64,000 nucleotides of DNA from Tetrastigma voinierianum. Taxonomy: Eukaryota; Streptophyta; Magnoliopsida; Vitales; Vitaceae. Below the pieces are notes generated by a model. It did no database searches. It was given only the letters and a program-made list of their open reading frames with translations, and was not told where the DNA came from. This document shows, one piece after another, positions 34,892-46,360 of this stretch (position 1 is the stretch's first letter; every line of letters starts with the position of its first letter). Position numbers and translations under genes: made by a program. The stretch covers positions 310,001 through 374,000 of the forward strand of contig JAEQBH010003961.1 of assembly GCA_016808115.1 (NCBI GenBank). Reading direction: 5' to 3'.

Positions 34892-35500
34892 CTGATATTC
34901 CAGCCACTGAGTTGGTTCGTCTCCATTGAGACCAAACTTCAGCTCAAATTTTGTTCTATTTATTGGTCAATTTTAATTTATTTCATTTTTTTTAGTATTT
35001 TTATTATATCTTAGTTTTTAATTAAAATCGTTTTTTTAATTATCTTCAGCCTAATTCTTTTATTTTTTATTATTTTATTTTTTGTTTTTATTTCTACAAA
35101 AAAGCCGCAGAGGGCAGAATTTTCACATGAAGAGCGTAATTTTCGCTCGAGTAGCTTACTCACCCTCGTGCCTTCGACTACTGTGGGTCCCTTCGCCTGC
35201 CCATAAGCAAATAAAAAGCCCCCATTCCCAGAGACCGACACCCATCCAAGACCCGAGGCCGCCCCCTATCGAGCCCCGAGCCGCCTCCCGCCGCACATCC
35301 AGCCGGGGCCCGCCGCACGGCAGCCTCAAGGCCGCGCACGCCGCCCTAAGCTTCCCCGCCATGGCTCAGACGCCGCGAGGACATCGACGCAGCCTAGGTC
35401 CGCACTGCTCTCCTTCCAGATGCCGCAGCACTTCAAAGGTCACACCGCTTCCCACCAGTGCGTCGAGCCGCTCCTACTTACCTCCCACTACAGCCATGAT
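34892..35500 (+). other. outer Athila-like spacer between pol and ORF 3
   Basis: An AT-rich spacer to about 35100, then GC-rich proline/arginine-rich sequence. GAGCGTAATTTTCGCTC at about 35133-35149 is a diverged copy of the LTR palindrome. Confidence 0.5.
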
Positions 35501-36910
35501 GTAGAGTCCAAAATTTCTACTGATATCCTGTAGGAGCCTTAGCAGGCCGAGCCCCATCCAGACGATACACCCGGTGGACCCGCCCTTTCCCGTGCATCCA
35601 TGACTCCACTGAGGGCAGCACCGCCTTTCCAAGCGGTCTCTGACATCGGGCTTGGGGAGTCTTCACGTTCTAGGCCCGAGCCTTCGCGGTTCCAACCCGC
35701 CTAGAGTCCCGCACTCGGGCCATCGCCGCCATCCCCGGTCGATTGCTGGCCCACTATTTCACTAGCGACCCGATACCCGTGAACGTGGGATTGTCGTGCT
35801 GCTGACTTTCATGGAGAGTTCTATTATGATATACCAGCATTGGTAGCGAACCCACAGTTCCGAGATTCTATGCGGTTGGTCCACAGGTATTCGCTGCTAC
35901 CGTTTATGACTCCGAGGCAATTTTTCTATCCCCGGGTGGTTCTTAAGTTTTACCATACTATGACATCCCGGGGAGTGTCCAATCCGACGCAACTTCATTT
36001 TAGTATAGATGGTCGCCCACTATGGACTGGATGATCACTCTCCGCCTTCCAGGGCCCCGAGCCAAAGAGTTCCGCTAACTCGACAGACATCTGCATGGCC
36101 CCGCCCATCGCCTAGAGATGGTTCGGCCGCTTCCTCTCGAGATACAAGAGCCAGGTCTATCCTCGTATGAGGCAAATTTTCCTCCACATATGCTCCTCAC
36201 ATAATGACGGCCTAATCCGTCTCTCGCTTCAAGACTATTTGCAACGCAGATGAGCTATTCTAGAGGCCTTATCTGACATCTTGATGGGTTCCGCTGCTGT
36301 CCAATCCGGGCAACTAGATCATAGACCGCTTATCATCAAGAAAGGTCCACTAGTGGTCCTGACTGCGCGCAGGCTATTCCCTTTGATGCCGAGATTGTTA
36401 TGCCATGTGTTGGGAGCACCTTGGGTTCGGAGAACCACGTATTAGCCAGCAGTAGTCATTCCCATGATTGTATCCCAAGGAGCGGACCTCATCTATGCCA
36501 CTCTTTCTTTACACCCAGAGGATGTCGGGATGATTACGCGAGGACCCGCCTCAGGATGATGTACCTATCCCAAGCAGTGTGAGGTGGAGGACCTCAATCT
36601 CGGATTCATCCTCCTGGGCCCGCCTCCCACGCCCCGCCTCCTCCCGAGACCTGAGCCCATCCTCTACATCACGCCAGCCTATCCGAGCACATCCCCTCGT
36701 CACTTCTAGGATTTCTCGTCAGCATGATGTCGTCCGCACACTCGCCACTTCGTGATTTTAGCGGCTTCTCGCACAAAAGAGATTTGACGAAATGGATGGC
36801 CCCTGTAGTGGCTCTGAGGCCGCCTCGCAGACAGACCGCTATTCTTCTACGTGACACAGAGCCACCCCGTCTCCCACCAATTACCGTGACAAAGACCTAT
36901 ACAACCCACC
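35501..36910 (+). pseudogene. outer Athila-like third ORF (putative plant transposon protein domain)
   Basis: The conserved block FRDSMRLVHRYSLLPFMTPR, then FFYPRVVLKFYHTMTSRGVS and LHFSIDGR lies at 35858-36020; weaker frameshifted pieces continue to about 36900. Same family and position as 30776-31430. It is broken by stops, and the product's role in Athila is unknown. Confidence 0.62.
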
Positions 36911-38361
36911 ACTGGCGGGACAAATCAACAGACGGCCAAGAAATTCTTGATGTGCTTCAGGGTCGCGGCGGTAGCTTCGATCCGTCGCCTTCTACACCAC
37001 CAGCACAGTGAGGAGGTCGGACTTCCTTCTCTAGCTTTCCGATCCCTACCTAGTGAGGACACATGGATGCTTCGTCGGAGAGTTAGCGTCTAAGTGGCAT
37101 TTATCATACTTATGTTTTGTTTTGCTTAGTTTTATCAATCGCCTACTTGTCTTGTATGGACCTGCTTTTGTTAGTACGTATTAGCCAATAAAGAGGGCAA
37201 AGTGGGTTTATTTTGCTTACTATGTATTATGTTCAAATTACTATAAGCTTCAGACTAGCCTTTGTTATATTAAAAGCTATATAAAGAAGATAGCATTTTC
37301 TATTTTGCACCTACATTATTTTTATTTTATTTTAATTAACTTTTGAATATGCATAATGATTAGCCTCAGAATGTGATGAACTTAAGCCTTTCCTAATGGT
37401 GTCGACGTTAGAAGGGTCCTATGCTGAGTTGAGTGGATGACTAGTCAAATTCTTGTTGTTTTGAACCTGTTTCTTCCACCTTTAGCTAACCACACACCGA
37501 GCACGTTAGGTCTCAATGATAGGCTAAGAAATAGCACAAAACCCCCTCTTACGATGCAAACCCTTTCCTAATGTCGTTTACTCCCTTGAATAGGTTGCGA
37601 CCCCCATGCAAGAAGGCCAATGTGTCTTCCAAAATAAAAGAAGAGAAAAAGAAAAAGCAAAAAGAAAAGAAAAGAATAGAATCGCATTGCTTTGCCTTGA
37701 AACCCGAGCACGGTCCGAGGGGTTTATAGGCAGAAGCCTTAAAGCCTGTGCCCTAAGCCAATCAAAGGTTGAGCCACCGACTTAGTGTTTGCTACACTCC
37801 GTGGATGGGTGGAGTTTAGCAGTCAGAGCTGAGGCTCAAATCATTCAAAGTCCAGGGTGAAACCTATAGAGTTTGTTGTCGAAAGATCCTCATGGCTTGA
37901 TGCCCTAAACTTCACTGGTTGGGAGTCGTCGGTTAATCCCCATTACACGGACTTTGGTGAAATCAAACCCTCAGCATTGCACCCTACAACGCAAAAAGAA
38001 TTGTGTAATAAGGGGACAGGTCCTAATCTATTTAGGTTGGTTAACATACAAGATTATGGCATTAGCCTCTATTGGGAGAGCGCATAGCCAGAGTTTATGA
38101 TTGAGACCTGATCAAACAAACCCGTAGCTGTTTGTAGAAGAGCCTAGTTCAAGCCTCGAGGAGGGAGCTTGTTGGTTAGTCAACGCGGTATGGTTTTCAT
38201 TCCTTCGAGATGGTTATTAGCTTAGGTTTTTGTGATTCTCATCGCAGGCTATGCATTACTTGTACAGACCCTTTTTGACCTCCCATGTTTTTGTTCTCTA
38301 CTTGTTGATTACTTCTAGCATTGTTATGGGACTAGCAATGTGTCAATCAGCTTAACTAATG
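36911..38361 (+). other. outer Athila-like 3' region
   Basis: No gene. Contains the purine tract at 37631-37680 and the first copy of a 109-bp duplication at 38274-38382. Confidence 0.55.
37631..37680 (+). promoter_or_regulatory. internal polypurine tract, outer element
   Basis: About 50 bp A/G-rich (AAAATAAAAGAAGAGAAAAA start), 682 bp before the LTR start at 38362. Counterpart of 32470-32529. Confidence 0.55.
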
Positions 38362-38475
38362 TGATTAGTACCCAAAAAGTGCTTTGACCTCCCATGTTTT
38401 TGTTCTCTACTTGTTGATTACTTCTAGCATTGCTACGGGACTAGCAAATGTGTCTGTCAAAGTGATTGAACTGTA
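38274..38475 (+). repeat. 109-bp tandem duplication across the 3' region/LTR junction
   Basis: TTTGACCTCCCATGTTTTTG starts copies at 38274 and 38383. The first copy runs through the LTR start (TGATTAGTACCC at 38362) for 21 bp, then the 3' region restarts and the LTR begins again, degraded, at 38463. Confidence 0.85.
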
Positions 38476-39800
38476 AGTGTTATTTTGAACCCCATTTAAG
38501 ATGGTGCCTCTAAGACTTTTTTGTACTAACCATATTAGTTGCCGATTGACACGTGTAGGTCCCTTCGTACTAATGATCGTATTTCGAGGTCAAGCCAGGG
38601 TAGTTTCTTGTAGGTCCTCGTGTAAAACCCATTCCCATCATAATCGCCAGGCATATCAAGTTGAGCTTTATTTACATCGAGCTCGTATTCTTCATCATTG
38701 CATCAAACCGTGAATGAAGAAATCGATGCAGAGCGCTAAGCATAAATCAGGGCAAAGCAGGAAATTTCGCTATAAAAGCGAAATTTCACTACAATACGGC
38801 TCTCATATGTAGCTGTAAAATTCCCACTTGTAGCGAAATTTCGCTCCCTGCTTTTGTGTACAACCGACTCATGGTTTAATTTCATTTCACCTCAATCGTA
38901 ATTATAATAACAGATTGGTATTCTGCCTGTAAGGCTATATAAGCCATTTTCTCTCAACAACTTGTAACTCCAACTGGTCTCAAGCACACCAAAGATGGCC
39001 TTCAAGCTGCCTTCATTTTCTCTCTTCTCTCCTTTCAAATTTTCAGTAACTAAACACACCCTTCGAGGATGACACCAGCGGATGCTCGCTAAAGCCTCTA
39101 AACCTTGAAAAGGAGGGTCGCTAGGCAGTTGATAAGGCTCTATGTGCGTTCCTCCGTATTTCAATAGCTGTGCATCGCGTGATTTATGTTTCAAACTTTC
39201 AAAACTAGGTTTAAAAAGCTATTCGATGTATTTTCATCGGGGTCAATACTTGGCAAGCTTTGAGTACCAACGTATTCTAAATACAGTGTATTACACCGAC
39301 ATCCATTAGTCGTCATTTACAGCCACGAGGTAGGCTAAATGCTAGATTTCAACTTCCTCGTGAACATTTAATGCCTGCAGAACTGTGTTTCAGCAAGAGA
39401 AATGGTATCGAGTGGGTTAGTCTTTAAAGTTAAACAAAGATCCGGTTTTGGAAAATGACTATAGGTCATCTTCCTAATCCGAGAGGAAATAACCCGATGA
39501 CACCTTTTGCAACCCTATCATACCAAACTAGTGCCCAAACTTCAAGGACTTCTTCTTTACATCTTATTTCAATTTCACCTCTAGTTAGCATAGTGAAAAC
39601 AACCACTATTTTATACAAATCCAAAATCCAAACAAAAGCCTCACCATTTTGACTCATTAAAAAATCATTTGTAAGACGAAAACTCATCCATGTGTTCGAT
39701 CCTAGAGCCGCTGATATCATAAGAGAAGTTACGCCTACTATAGTAGGAGTAGTTTAGGTATAAATATTGTTGATCTGGAACCCTACTGTGGCACGAATCA
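38463..39800 (+). repeat. outer Athila-like 3' LTR
   Basis: 1338 bp, homologous to 17269-18608, ending GGCACGAATCA and followed by target duplication CTCTC. TATATAAG at about 38937-38944; GCGAAATTT-type copies at 38757-38850. Confidence 0.85.
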
Positions 39801-40199
39801 CTCTCCTCCCCTCTTTTCTCCTTCTCCTTCTTTTTCTCTCTCTTCGTGGTTTTCGCCTCGACCGGCGTTCGGCCATCAGATATTTCCGAGACGAGAACGG
39901 CTTTGCCGACAATTTTCTGAGATGTAGAGAACGACTTTACTGATTGTAATTTTCTGAGATGGAGAGAATGACTTTGCTTATTGTAATTTTCTGAAATGTA
40001 GAGAATGACTTTGCTAATTGTAATTTTCTGAGATGTAGAGAATGATAGTAATTTTCTGAGATAATTGTAATAAAAGTATAGTCTTCTGGAAACGCGTGTA
40101 CTTGTCTTTTTTTTTTTTTTTTTTTTTTGTATCCTCCCTGGGCCCTTCTGAGTCCCGAAGGTTTCTGACTAACCAAGCCTCCTGTCTCTTTCTTTATGA
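39801..40199 (-). other. Tat-like 3' region right of the Athila insertion
   Basis: C/T-rich start (purine-rich on the element strand), a tandem array at 39908-40065 and a run of 22 T at 40107-40128. No gene. Confidence 0.55.
39908..40065 (-). repeat. about 36-bp tandem repeats
   Basis: Four to five units of ATTTTCTGAGATGTAGAGAA followed by TGACTTTGCTAATTGTA; period 36-37 bp, last unit shortened. Confidence 0.8.
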
Positions 40200-40445
40200 T
40201 TTACGAAAGTTGGTAAGAAAAAGTTGTTATTTGAGCGGAAGTAGAACTATTGTGTTTTATTAATAGGTATAACTGGAGGTTTATGGGTAAAACCGCTTGA
40301 GGTGCTCGACATTCTTGGAGTGTTGCAAGGTCTTTCCCTCCTCTGTTTGGAGCTCATAGTTGATATGACTTGACATCTTGTGATACGATATGTGGTCCTT
40401 CCCAATCGTCCCCAGCTTCCCGTGAGTAGGTCTATTCCTGCGGCT
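40200..40445 (-). pseudogene. Tat-like integrase C-terminus
   Basis: The minus strand reads GKLGTIGKDHISYH and TLQHSKNVEHLKRFYP (the latter ending at 40285), the C-terminal GPYxVxx...NxxHLKxFYP module of Tat-group integrases. It is separated from the rest of integrase by the solo LTR at about 40445-41757. Confidence 0.7.
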
Positions 40446-41757
40446 TGGCATGAGGTGTTTTTAATCAAATAATATTTATAAACTCCAAATTCTCCTACCG
40501 TCAGAAGATTACAACTATAAAGATAAGGGTTCTAGTGGTTGAACACAAATGGATAGGTTTTCGCAATAATATTGATTTACAGTGAAGGCCAAAAATGGTA
40601 AATTCAATTTGGATTTTGGGGTTTTGGTAAAAACAGGGGAGTTTGGTGAAAAATAGTGGAGGATGATGGTGTGCAAATTGAAATTAAAATGAAGGAGAAT
40701 AAGAAAAGAACTCTTAAGTATCACACGGGCTCGAGGTCCTAAGGCAATCGAGAGGTCCTTCGTGTTCATTTCTCAAGCTGGAGGATGACATATGTCATTT
40801 CAAACCGGATTCTCTATTTGGCTCTAAAACCCCAAACCCCAAAATTTTCCCTTTTAAAACAAAGATTGCATGTGAGCATTGAATGCTCCCTAAGAATGTA
40901 AGACATACCTCATAACCCACCCTACGTGAACTAATAGGAGACAACTATCGAATCTCGTGATCTAGAAATAAGCATCCACCGAACCCAAAAATCCCGCCAA
41001 CACAAGTTAATCAAGGCAAGATTTAACTATATTTAAACCTGTATCAGGAAACATAACATAACATCATAAATGTGCGTTAAAAAATTGTAGAACCTAGTGA
41101 GTCACCTCCAAACCCTAGCTGTTCTCCTCTTCAAGGAGAGTGGTCTAGCTAACCATCCTCGAGTTGTCATCCCCGCAGGAGTGTCTGCAGCTTCGAGAAA
41201 GGGAGAGAAAAGGAAAGAAAGTGAAGCATAAGAGAAAAAGACGGGAGCGCTGAAAGCTTCCCGTCAAAAACTTATTGACGATTAGTGATCGATACATCGA
41301 GGCTTATACGCCCGTAATGCGTTGAAAATACAAAACAAAACAAAATCGTAAGGTATTAGAAGTGATAAAATGGGAAGAAAACCAAAAATATACCAAAAAC
41401 ACCAAAGCTCAAAAGGTGTGAACAAGGCCGGGAAGGGTGAATAGTATCGGAGGCAGTCAGCGGGTAGTGCAAGAGCAATTTCAAACGTGCGAAATTTTGT
41501 TATGCTCCATTTGTTGCATTTTCGCTTCTTCTTTTTCCCCGTCTCTAATCCGCAATGCCGAGTTTGACTTGAATTCTTCGTGCTTGGATCGACTCAACAA
41601 TTTCATAAATAGTTTGCAAAACTCGCAAATTGGCTATTAAAATGCGATCGGGAAGAATAATGTGGACCCTAATGTAAATTTGCTATCATGACCATTAAGA
41701 CATGTGTCAAAATCTAGTACACAAACAAAACCAAATATCACTTTTGAGCGCTAATCG
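40445..41757 (-). mobile_element. Athila-type solo LTR, minus strand, in Tat integrase
   Basis: The minus strand starts (C/T)GATTAGCGCTCAAAAG at 41757, like other Athila LTR starts, and carries the conserved GAGGATGACAACTC-type segment (about 41150-41175), the GTATAAGCC box (about 41305) and an AATATTTAT end near 40465. Tat integrase sequence lies on both sides, so no internal region is attached. The left end is approximate and no clear target duplication was found. Confidence 0.68.
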
Positions 41758-42906
41758 TGGTCCTTCCTGCTAGTAGGAGTTTCGAGTACTAGGGTCACCT
41801 GTGGTTTGAAAAACTATTGTGACCTAACCTTCCGATCATAAGATTCTCACTAAGTTGCTATAAATTCTAAGGCTTCTTCGCAGTTTGCTCACGCTTCTCT
41901 TCCAGGAAATCGAGGTTCAGGCGTAGAGTCTCCTCGTTGCGCTCGACATTCGCAAACTTGACCCTAGGTGACTCGAGCCCAACCTCAATAGGGGCTACCG
42001 CCTTGGTGCCAAATGCCAAAGCGAACAGAGTTTCTTGAGTTGCAGACTTGCATGTAGTTCTGTATGCCCATAGTACCTCTGGGATGTATTCCACCCATTT
42101 TCCCTTATGGTCTTCCAACTTAGTCTTCAATGCTGCCTTGAGAGTCCTTATAGTGACTTCTCGGCTTGTCCTGTTAGGACTGGCGTGATGAGCTGATGAA
42201 TAGTAATTTTGATTCCCAAGCTGCGCAAAGTTTTGAATTTCTGGTTGTCGAACTGTTTTCCATTATCTGATATCAGTGCTTTTGGGATCCCGAACCTACA
42301 GATTATGGATCGCTAAACGAAGTTGCGTACTTTTTGCTCGGTGATTGTCGCTAATGGCTCGACCTCAGCCCATTTAGTGAAGTAGTCGACTCTTATAATA
42401 ACGAATTTTCACACCCTTCCAATGGGCAAAATTCAAGTATGTCTAATCCCATTGCTGAATGCCAATAAGGATCGAGGCCGGCAATTCTATTTAGAGATGG
42501 AGATCTTGGCAATGCTCTTGGCGATTCTCGCACTTCGACTAGTTTTGTACGCTTCGAAAGCATCAGCAAATAATAATACCCTTCTTAAGGGTTTTCCTAC
42601 CAAGGCCCGAGTCTGATACGGTTGCCACGTATCTTCGCGGCACTTCTAAGTAATGTAGTTGGCATCTTCCTTTCCTATGCATTTGAGGAGGGGTGCGGAA
42701 AAACCTCGTTTATAAATGGTCCCCCGCAAAAGAGAGAATTTAGCTGACCTTGCTCTTAGTTTAGATGCTTCCTTCAGATCGCTTGGCAATATCCCGTTCA
42801 ATAGGTAGTCCCATATGGGATCCATCCAAATGGCAAGGGCCATTATCGGGAGGACTCGTCTGGCTGACATCCACTCGGTTTCATGAGGTGCTCGACCGGA
42901 ACTCAT
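41758..42906 (-). pseudogene. Tat-like integrase, zinc and core region
   Basis: 42906-42646 carries the region before the integrase zinc finger (SARRVLPIMALAIWMDP, LLNGILPSD, LLRGTIYKRGFSAPLLKCI). 42130-41867 is the post-core part (KTKLEDHKGKWVEYIPEVLW, AYRTTCKSATQETLFALAFG, NEETLRLNLDFLEEKREQ). The catalytic core between them (about 42130-42640) is partly legible, including a DN...FGIPKAL-type stretch near 42240-42290. Several frameshifts. Confidence 0.8.
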
Positions 42907-43570
42907 TTGTCCAAATCTTCTTGCTGAGTTGTTGCTAGCTTAGCTAGGGCGTCCGCCCATGAATTCTTCGTCCTTAGGAAGTGTATGACCCTAACCCGTA
43001 CGAATTTTTTAAGAAACTCGCGTACCTTCTTGAGATAACGGATCATTTTTCACCTTTCGCTTCGTAGTCATCTTCTATTTGTTTCACCACCAACTGAGAA
43101 TTGGTGTATACCTTCAGTTGATCAGCCTCAATAAAGTGAGCGAGGTTTAGCTCCAAGAACACTACTATATTCTGGCCGTTGTCGAGGCCCGAATCCAAAT
43201 CAGCATATTCCACGTCGATCCCATCCAAGGAGGTTAGAATCAAGCCTACTCCACTGCGGGCATCGGGCGCCCATTTACGATAACCTCCGACGGGAAGTCA
43301 AATGCTAACTAAAGTATTTCAAATGGCTCTGACAGAATTCCAGATCAAATCGCCAAAATTTTCCTTGATCATTCTACCAGACTTCCATCGTCGAACTCAC
43401 TCACTCTCTATGGCCCATTTCACCTTCCAAAGGTTTCTGTTTATAATATTTGCTTCATCTGGGTGTTCCGTTTGAATTTCGATGCTGTGGGCTAAGTATG
43501 GTCAGTCTTCCGCGGTGGCTACCAATGCTAGGATGAGCTTTCCATTCGTACCTTTCTCCGCTCTCCGCAG
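42907..43570 (-). pseudogene. Tat-like RNase H
   Basis: The best part is 43243-43043: ILTSLDGIDVEYADLDSG, then EADQLKVYTNSQLVVKQIED and DYEAKGEK, followed in other frames by MIRYLKKVREFLKKF and ADALAKLA-like sequence at about 42940-43040. This is the RNase H of Tat-group pol. It is upstream of integrase on the minus strand, in normal order. Confidence 0.75.
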
Positions 43571-44640
43571 CCCGCCCATAGTAATAGACTAGTTGTTGCG
43601 CTCGTCTCAGCTTCTTGCACCGTAGCTAAGACTAGTCGAGAAATCAGAACTGGCCATGTAGGGTGAGGAGTTCTCCTGAGGGACTTACCGCATCAGAGAG
43701 CTCAAGTAGGTTTCATCGTTGTAAACGCCCCTCACAAGGCATCCCATCGAAGGCCTTTCTTCGCACTCTGAAAGAAGCGGTCGACACTGGCTTCACTCGA
43801 TCTGCATTAACAAAGTGACCTCACAACTATTCTCCCGGTCGACACTAAACTTTTTGCTCGAGGTGGCGCATGTCAAGCATGGCTCTTATTTTGTCTAGAT
43901 TTGCCTCTATTCCACGACTGTTGACTATGAAACCCAAGAACTTCCCTCTAGAGACTCCGAAAGCACACTCGTTAAGGACCCATCTGCAAATTCAGGCCTG
44001 AACGCCAACTAGGTGGCTAACGCGGAGCCCGCCTCACCGACTTCACCAGCATGTCATCTATATACACCCTCCATGGGATGTGTCGATCTGCTTCTCGAAC
44101 ATCTTGTTTACTAGCCTTCCGATAAGTGGCTCTGCGGTTTTTCAACCAGCAGCATCACTGGAGCAGCAATACGCCCCCGCCCGCCACGGCGAGGTCTTCC
44201 GTCACGGTCCATCTTGGACTGTCAGAGCCCAAGAAAGCGCCCATGAAGCCAAGGACCTCGTGGCTAGAGGTATGCCTACTATGAGGTCGATCCGGAGGAA
44301 AACTATCTTTCGCGTGCCTCATTGACACAAGAAATCACGTGCAGTCGCCATTTGCCATTTGGGTCTTTTCGATGAGAACTAAATTATCTGTACCACGAGG
44401 TAATCTACTTCTCGGATAGCTCGGGCTTGGAGGAGTTTGTTGACCTCTTCGTTGATCACTTTCTACCTCTCTGGGGTGAAACTTCTTCTTTTCTGTTTGA
44501 CATGTTTGAAGGAGGGGTTGACATTTAGCTTGTGGGTGATGATTGTTGGGTCAATTCCTCCCATGTTCTCGTTTCAGTTTAATACCATTCCTCCGGTTTT
44601 AAGAAGTGGATGAAGGTCTTTGGCGTCTTGACTAGCTTGG
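43571..44640 (-). pseudogene. Tat-like reverse transcriptase
   Basis: On the minus strand, in order: GGIDPTIITHKLNVNPSFK and FTPERQKVINEEVNKLLQAR then IREVDYLV (about 44560-44395), the catalytic box VYIDDMLVK (44066-44042), CAFGVSRGKFLGFIVNSRGI and EANLDKIRAMLDMRHL (about 43975-43860), then RECEERPSMGCL-like degraded thumb. Frames change several times. The intact catalytic box contrasts with its loss in the outer Athila-like element. Confidence 0.8.
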
Positions 44641-44967
44641 ATGATGTAAGCGAGTGTTAGGCCCAGTCGTCGAGTTATGGTTCCGGCTATTGAGGTGTTG
44701 GTCGGTGTCGATTCGTCTGTCAGAGCTCATCCGTGGATCCAAGCGCTTTACGCTTCATCGACGCCCGACCAACTCCGGACTATCCGGTCTCCTCGAACCT
44801 TTCCTACCATTTTACGTGACAGGGAATTTGGCGACCTATATGATGGCGGAGGGAATATTATATGGCATTTAGGGAAGGCACCTTTCGGTAACATATTATT
44901 GTATCACCAGATGGGGCCCTCGATCAAGGAATTTTTGGCTCGTCATTGTGGCTGCATAGAAATTCTC

Positions 44968-45303
44968 CTAGAGTGAGCACCGGTTAATGCGATCCCGAGG
45001 CGGTACTCTCTGAATCCTTAAGTGGGCGTTCACCAGTTCAAGCTTCTCTCTTCCAATGCCCATTTTGTCAAATGTCGACGCGAAGATGATGTCAGCCGAG
45101 CTTTCGTTGTCGATCAAGACCCTGTGGACTATTTTATTGGCCATGACGGCCCTTTTCACTAGCGGGTCATCATGTGGGTGTTGGCAACCTTTCGGGTGGC
45201 GGTGAGAGAGAAGGTTATGGGGTGATATCAGTCGAGGGAGCTTGGGCGCGGCACGCCCACCTCTAGTGTCTCCACGATCCCGAACTAAGTGGTGGGCGCT
45301 CAC
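44968..45303 (-). pseudogene. Tat-like aspartic protease
   Basis: 111 open codons on the minus strand: HPHDDPLVKRAVMANKIVHR, then VLIDNESSADIIFASTFDKM and GIGREKLE. The active site reads DNESS where the family has D-(N/T)-G-S-S, so the key glycine is glutamate here. The fragment lies between gag and RT. Confidence 0.75.
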
Positions 45304-45753
45304 AGTGAATTGGACTCCTTACCGTCGGTGAACCCCACGGAAATCACATTGATCTCAGGAGGTTTGGTGATCTTGACGGCGGGCGGTGAGGTGGTGGAGG
45401 AGGTGCTCGGTTCCCAGATCTTTGAGCCACGTGCAGTAGGAGATGTCACGTCGGATCGGGGAATTCGGTTCTTTTTCAATTAGATCTGATCAGGTTGTCG
45501 ATGTCAGTGATCTATGGAAGTATGTGCCAGAATTATATCTCTCTTTTGAACAGGTCGAGTCTTCACATTTAGATATTGTCTTCAAAACTTCTCATGTTAT
45601 ACCTGTGCTGGGACTTGGGAATCTTAGGGATGGATTAGGGGCTGAGTGCTAAGGTGGATATTGCGGTGTATTTCAGTACCGGGACCAGTGAATTCACGGA
45701 ATTTTCTTCTCTTTGGAGATCGATCTGTCTTCTCACGCCCCTCAGGTGGGGAT

Positions 45754-46360
45754 CTATCTGTCTCTTCGTCTCACAGTAGCCGGTCCTGCTTTTTCTTTCT
45801 CATCCTTGCTTTTCTCCTTTTGCGCGGAAGGCTTTGACGCAGCGTAAGGGCCTCTCGTGGTTGATGTACTTTTCGGCTTTGGCGAGCACCTGGAAGAGCA
45901 TGCTTGCACAGGGTTCTTCAAGATGGAGAACATTAGGTCTTTGGATTGTATGCCTAGCCCGGCTATAAAGGTAGTGATGGCGAATTTTTCATCCAGGATG
46001 TCCACCCTTAGTGACTCCAAGTTAAACCTCTAGACGTAGGACCTCAGGTTTTCTTGAGGACCTTTCTTTATGGTCGGCCAATTGGTAGCTCGGCCGTGCG
46101 TCAGGGCTCAGGTGAAGTGGGACACGAAAGCAATGGAGTTCCTTGAAGGGCCAGGCGAAATTGCGGGAGCTGTTGAACTACCAAGGCGCAGGAGCCTTTG
46201 GAAGTGATGGCAAAGGCTCTGCATCTCACGGGGTCTTGGTATCCATGTAGCTCCATCTGGTTCTTATAGGTGTTGAGGTGGTCTACGGGGTCCTTCATTC
46301 CATCGAAAGCTTTGATCTGCGGCATTCTGAACTTTGTTGGGAGAGGGAAGTGTAACACCT
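45754..46360 (-). pseudogene. Tat-like gag
   Basis: 46358-46101 reads LPTKFRMPQIKAFDGMKDPV, DHLNTYKNQMELHGYQDPVR and CRAFAITSKGSCALVVQQLP. 46020-45754 continues with ESLRVDILDEKFAITTFIAG and LGIQSKDLMFSILKNP, then a lysine- and serine-rich tail. This is the retrotransposon gag domain of Tat-group elements. A frameshift near 46050-46100 separates the halves. Confidence 0.82.

Larger units (their letters stand above)
17269..39800 (+). mobile_element. Athila-like Ty3/gypsy element (outer), split by a second Athila-like element
   Basis: LTRs at 17269-18608 and 38463-39800 (a 21-bp LTR start also at 38362). Perfect target duplication CTCTC at 17264-17268 and 39801-39805. Primer site after the left LTR. 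Gag, protease, RT, RNase H, integrase and a third ORF follow in order on the plus strand. The second Athila-like element (23923-34729) splits the integrase. Without it the element is about 11.7 kb, normal for Athila. All frames are broken and the RT catalytic box is missing. Confidence 0.85.

Noticed and set aside
35082..35504. 140-codon plus-strand frame as an independent gene
   Set aside because: Proline/arginine/serine-rich low-complexity sequence at the start of the Athila third ORF; no separate domain.
44677..44976. 99-codon plus-strand frame between Tat protease and RT
   Set aside because: Antisense to a stretch that should encode the protease-RT linker on the minus strand; no motif seen.
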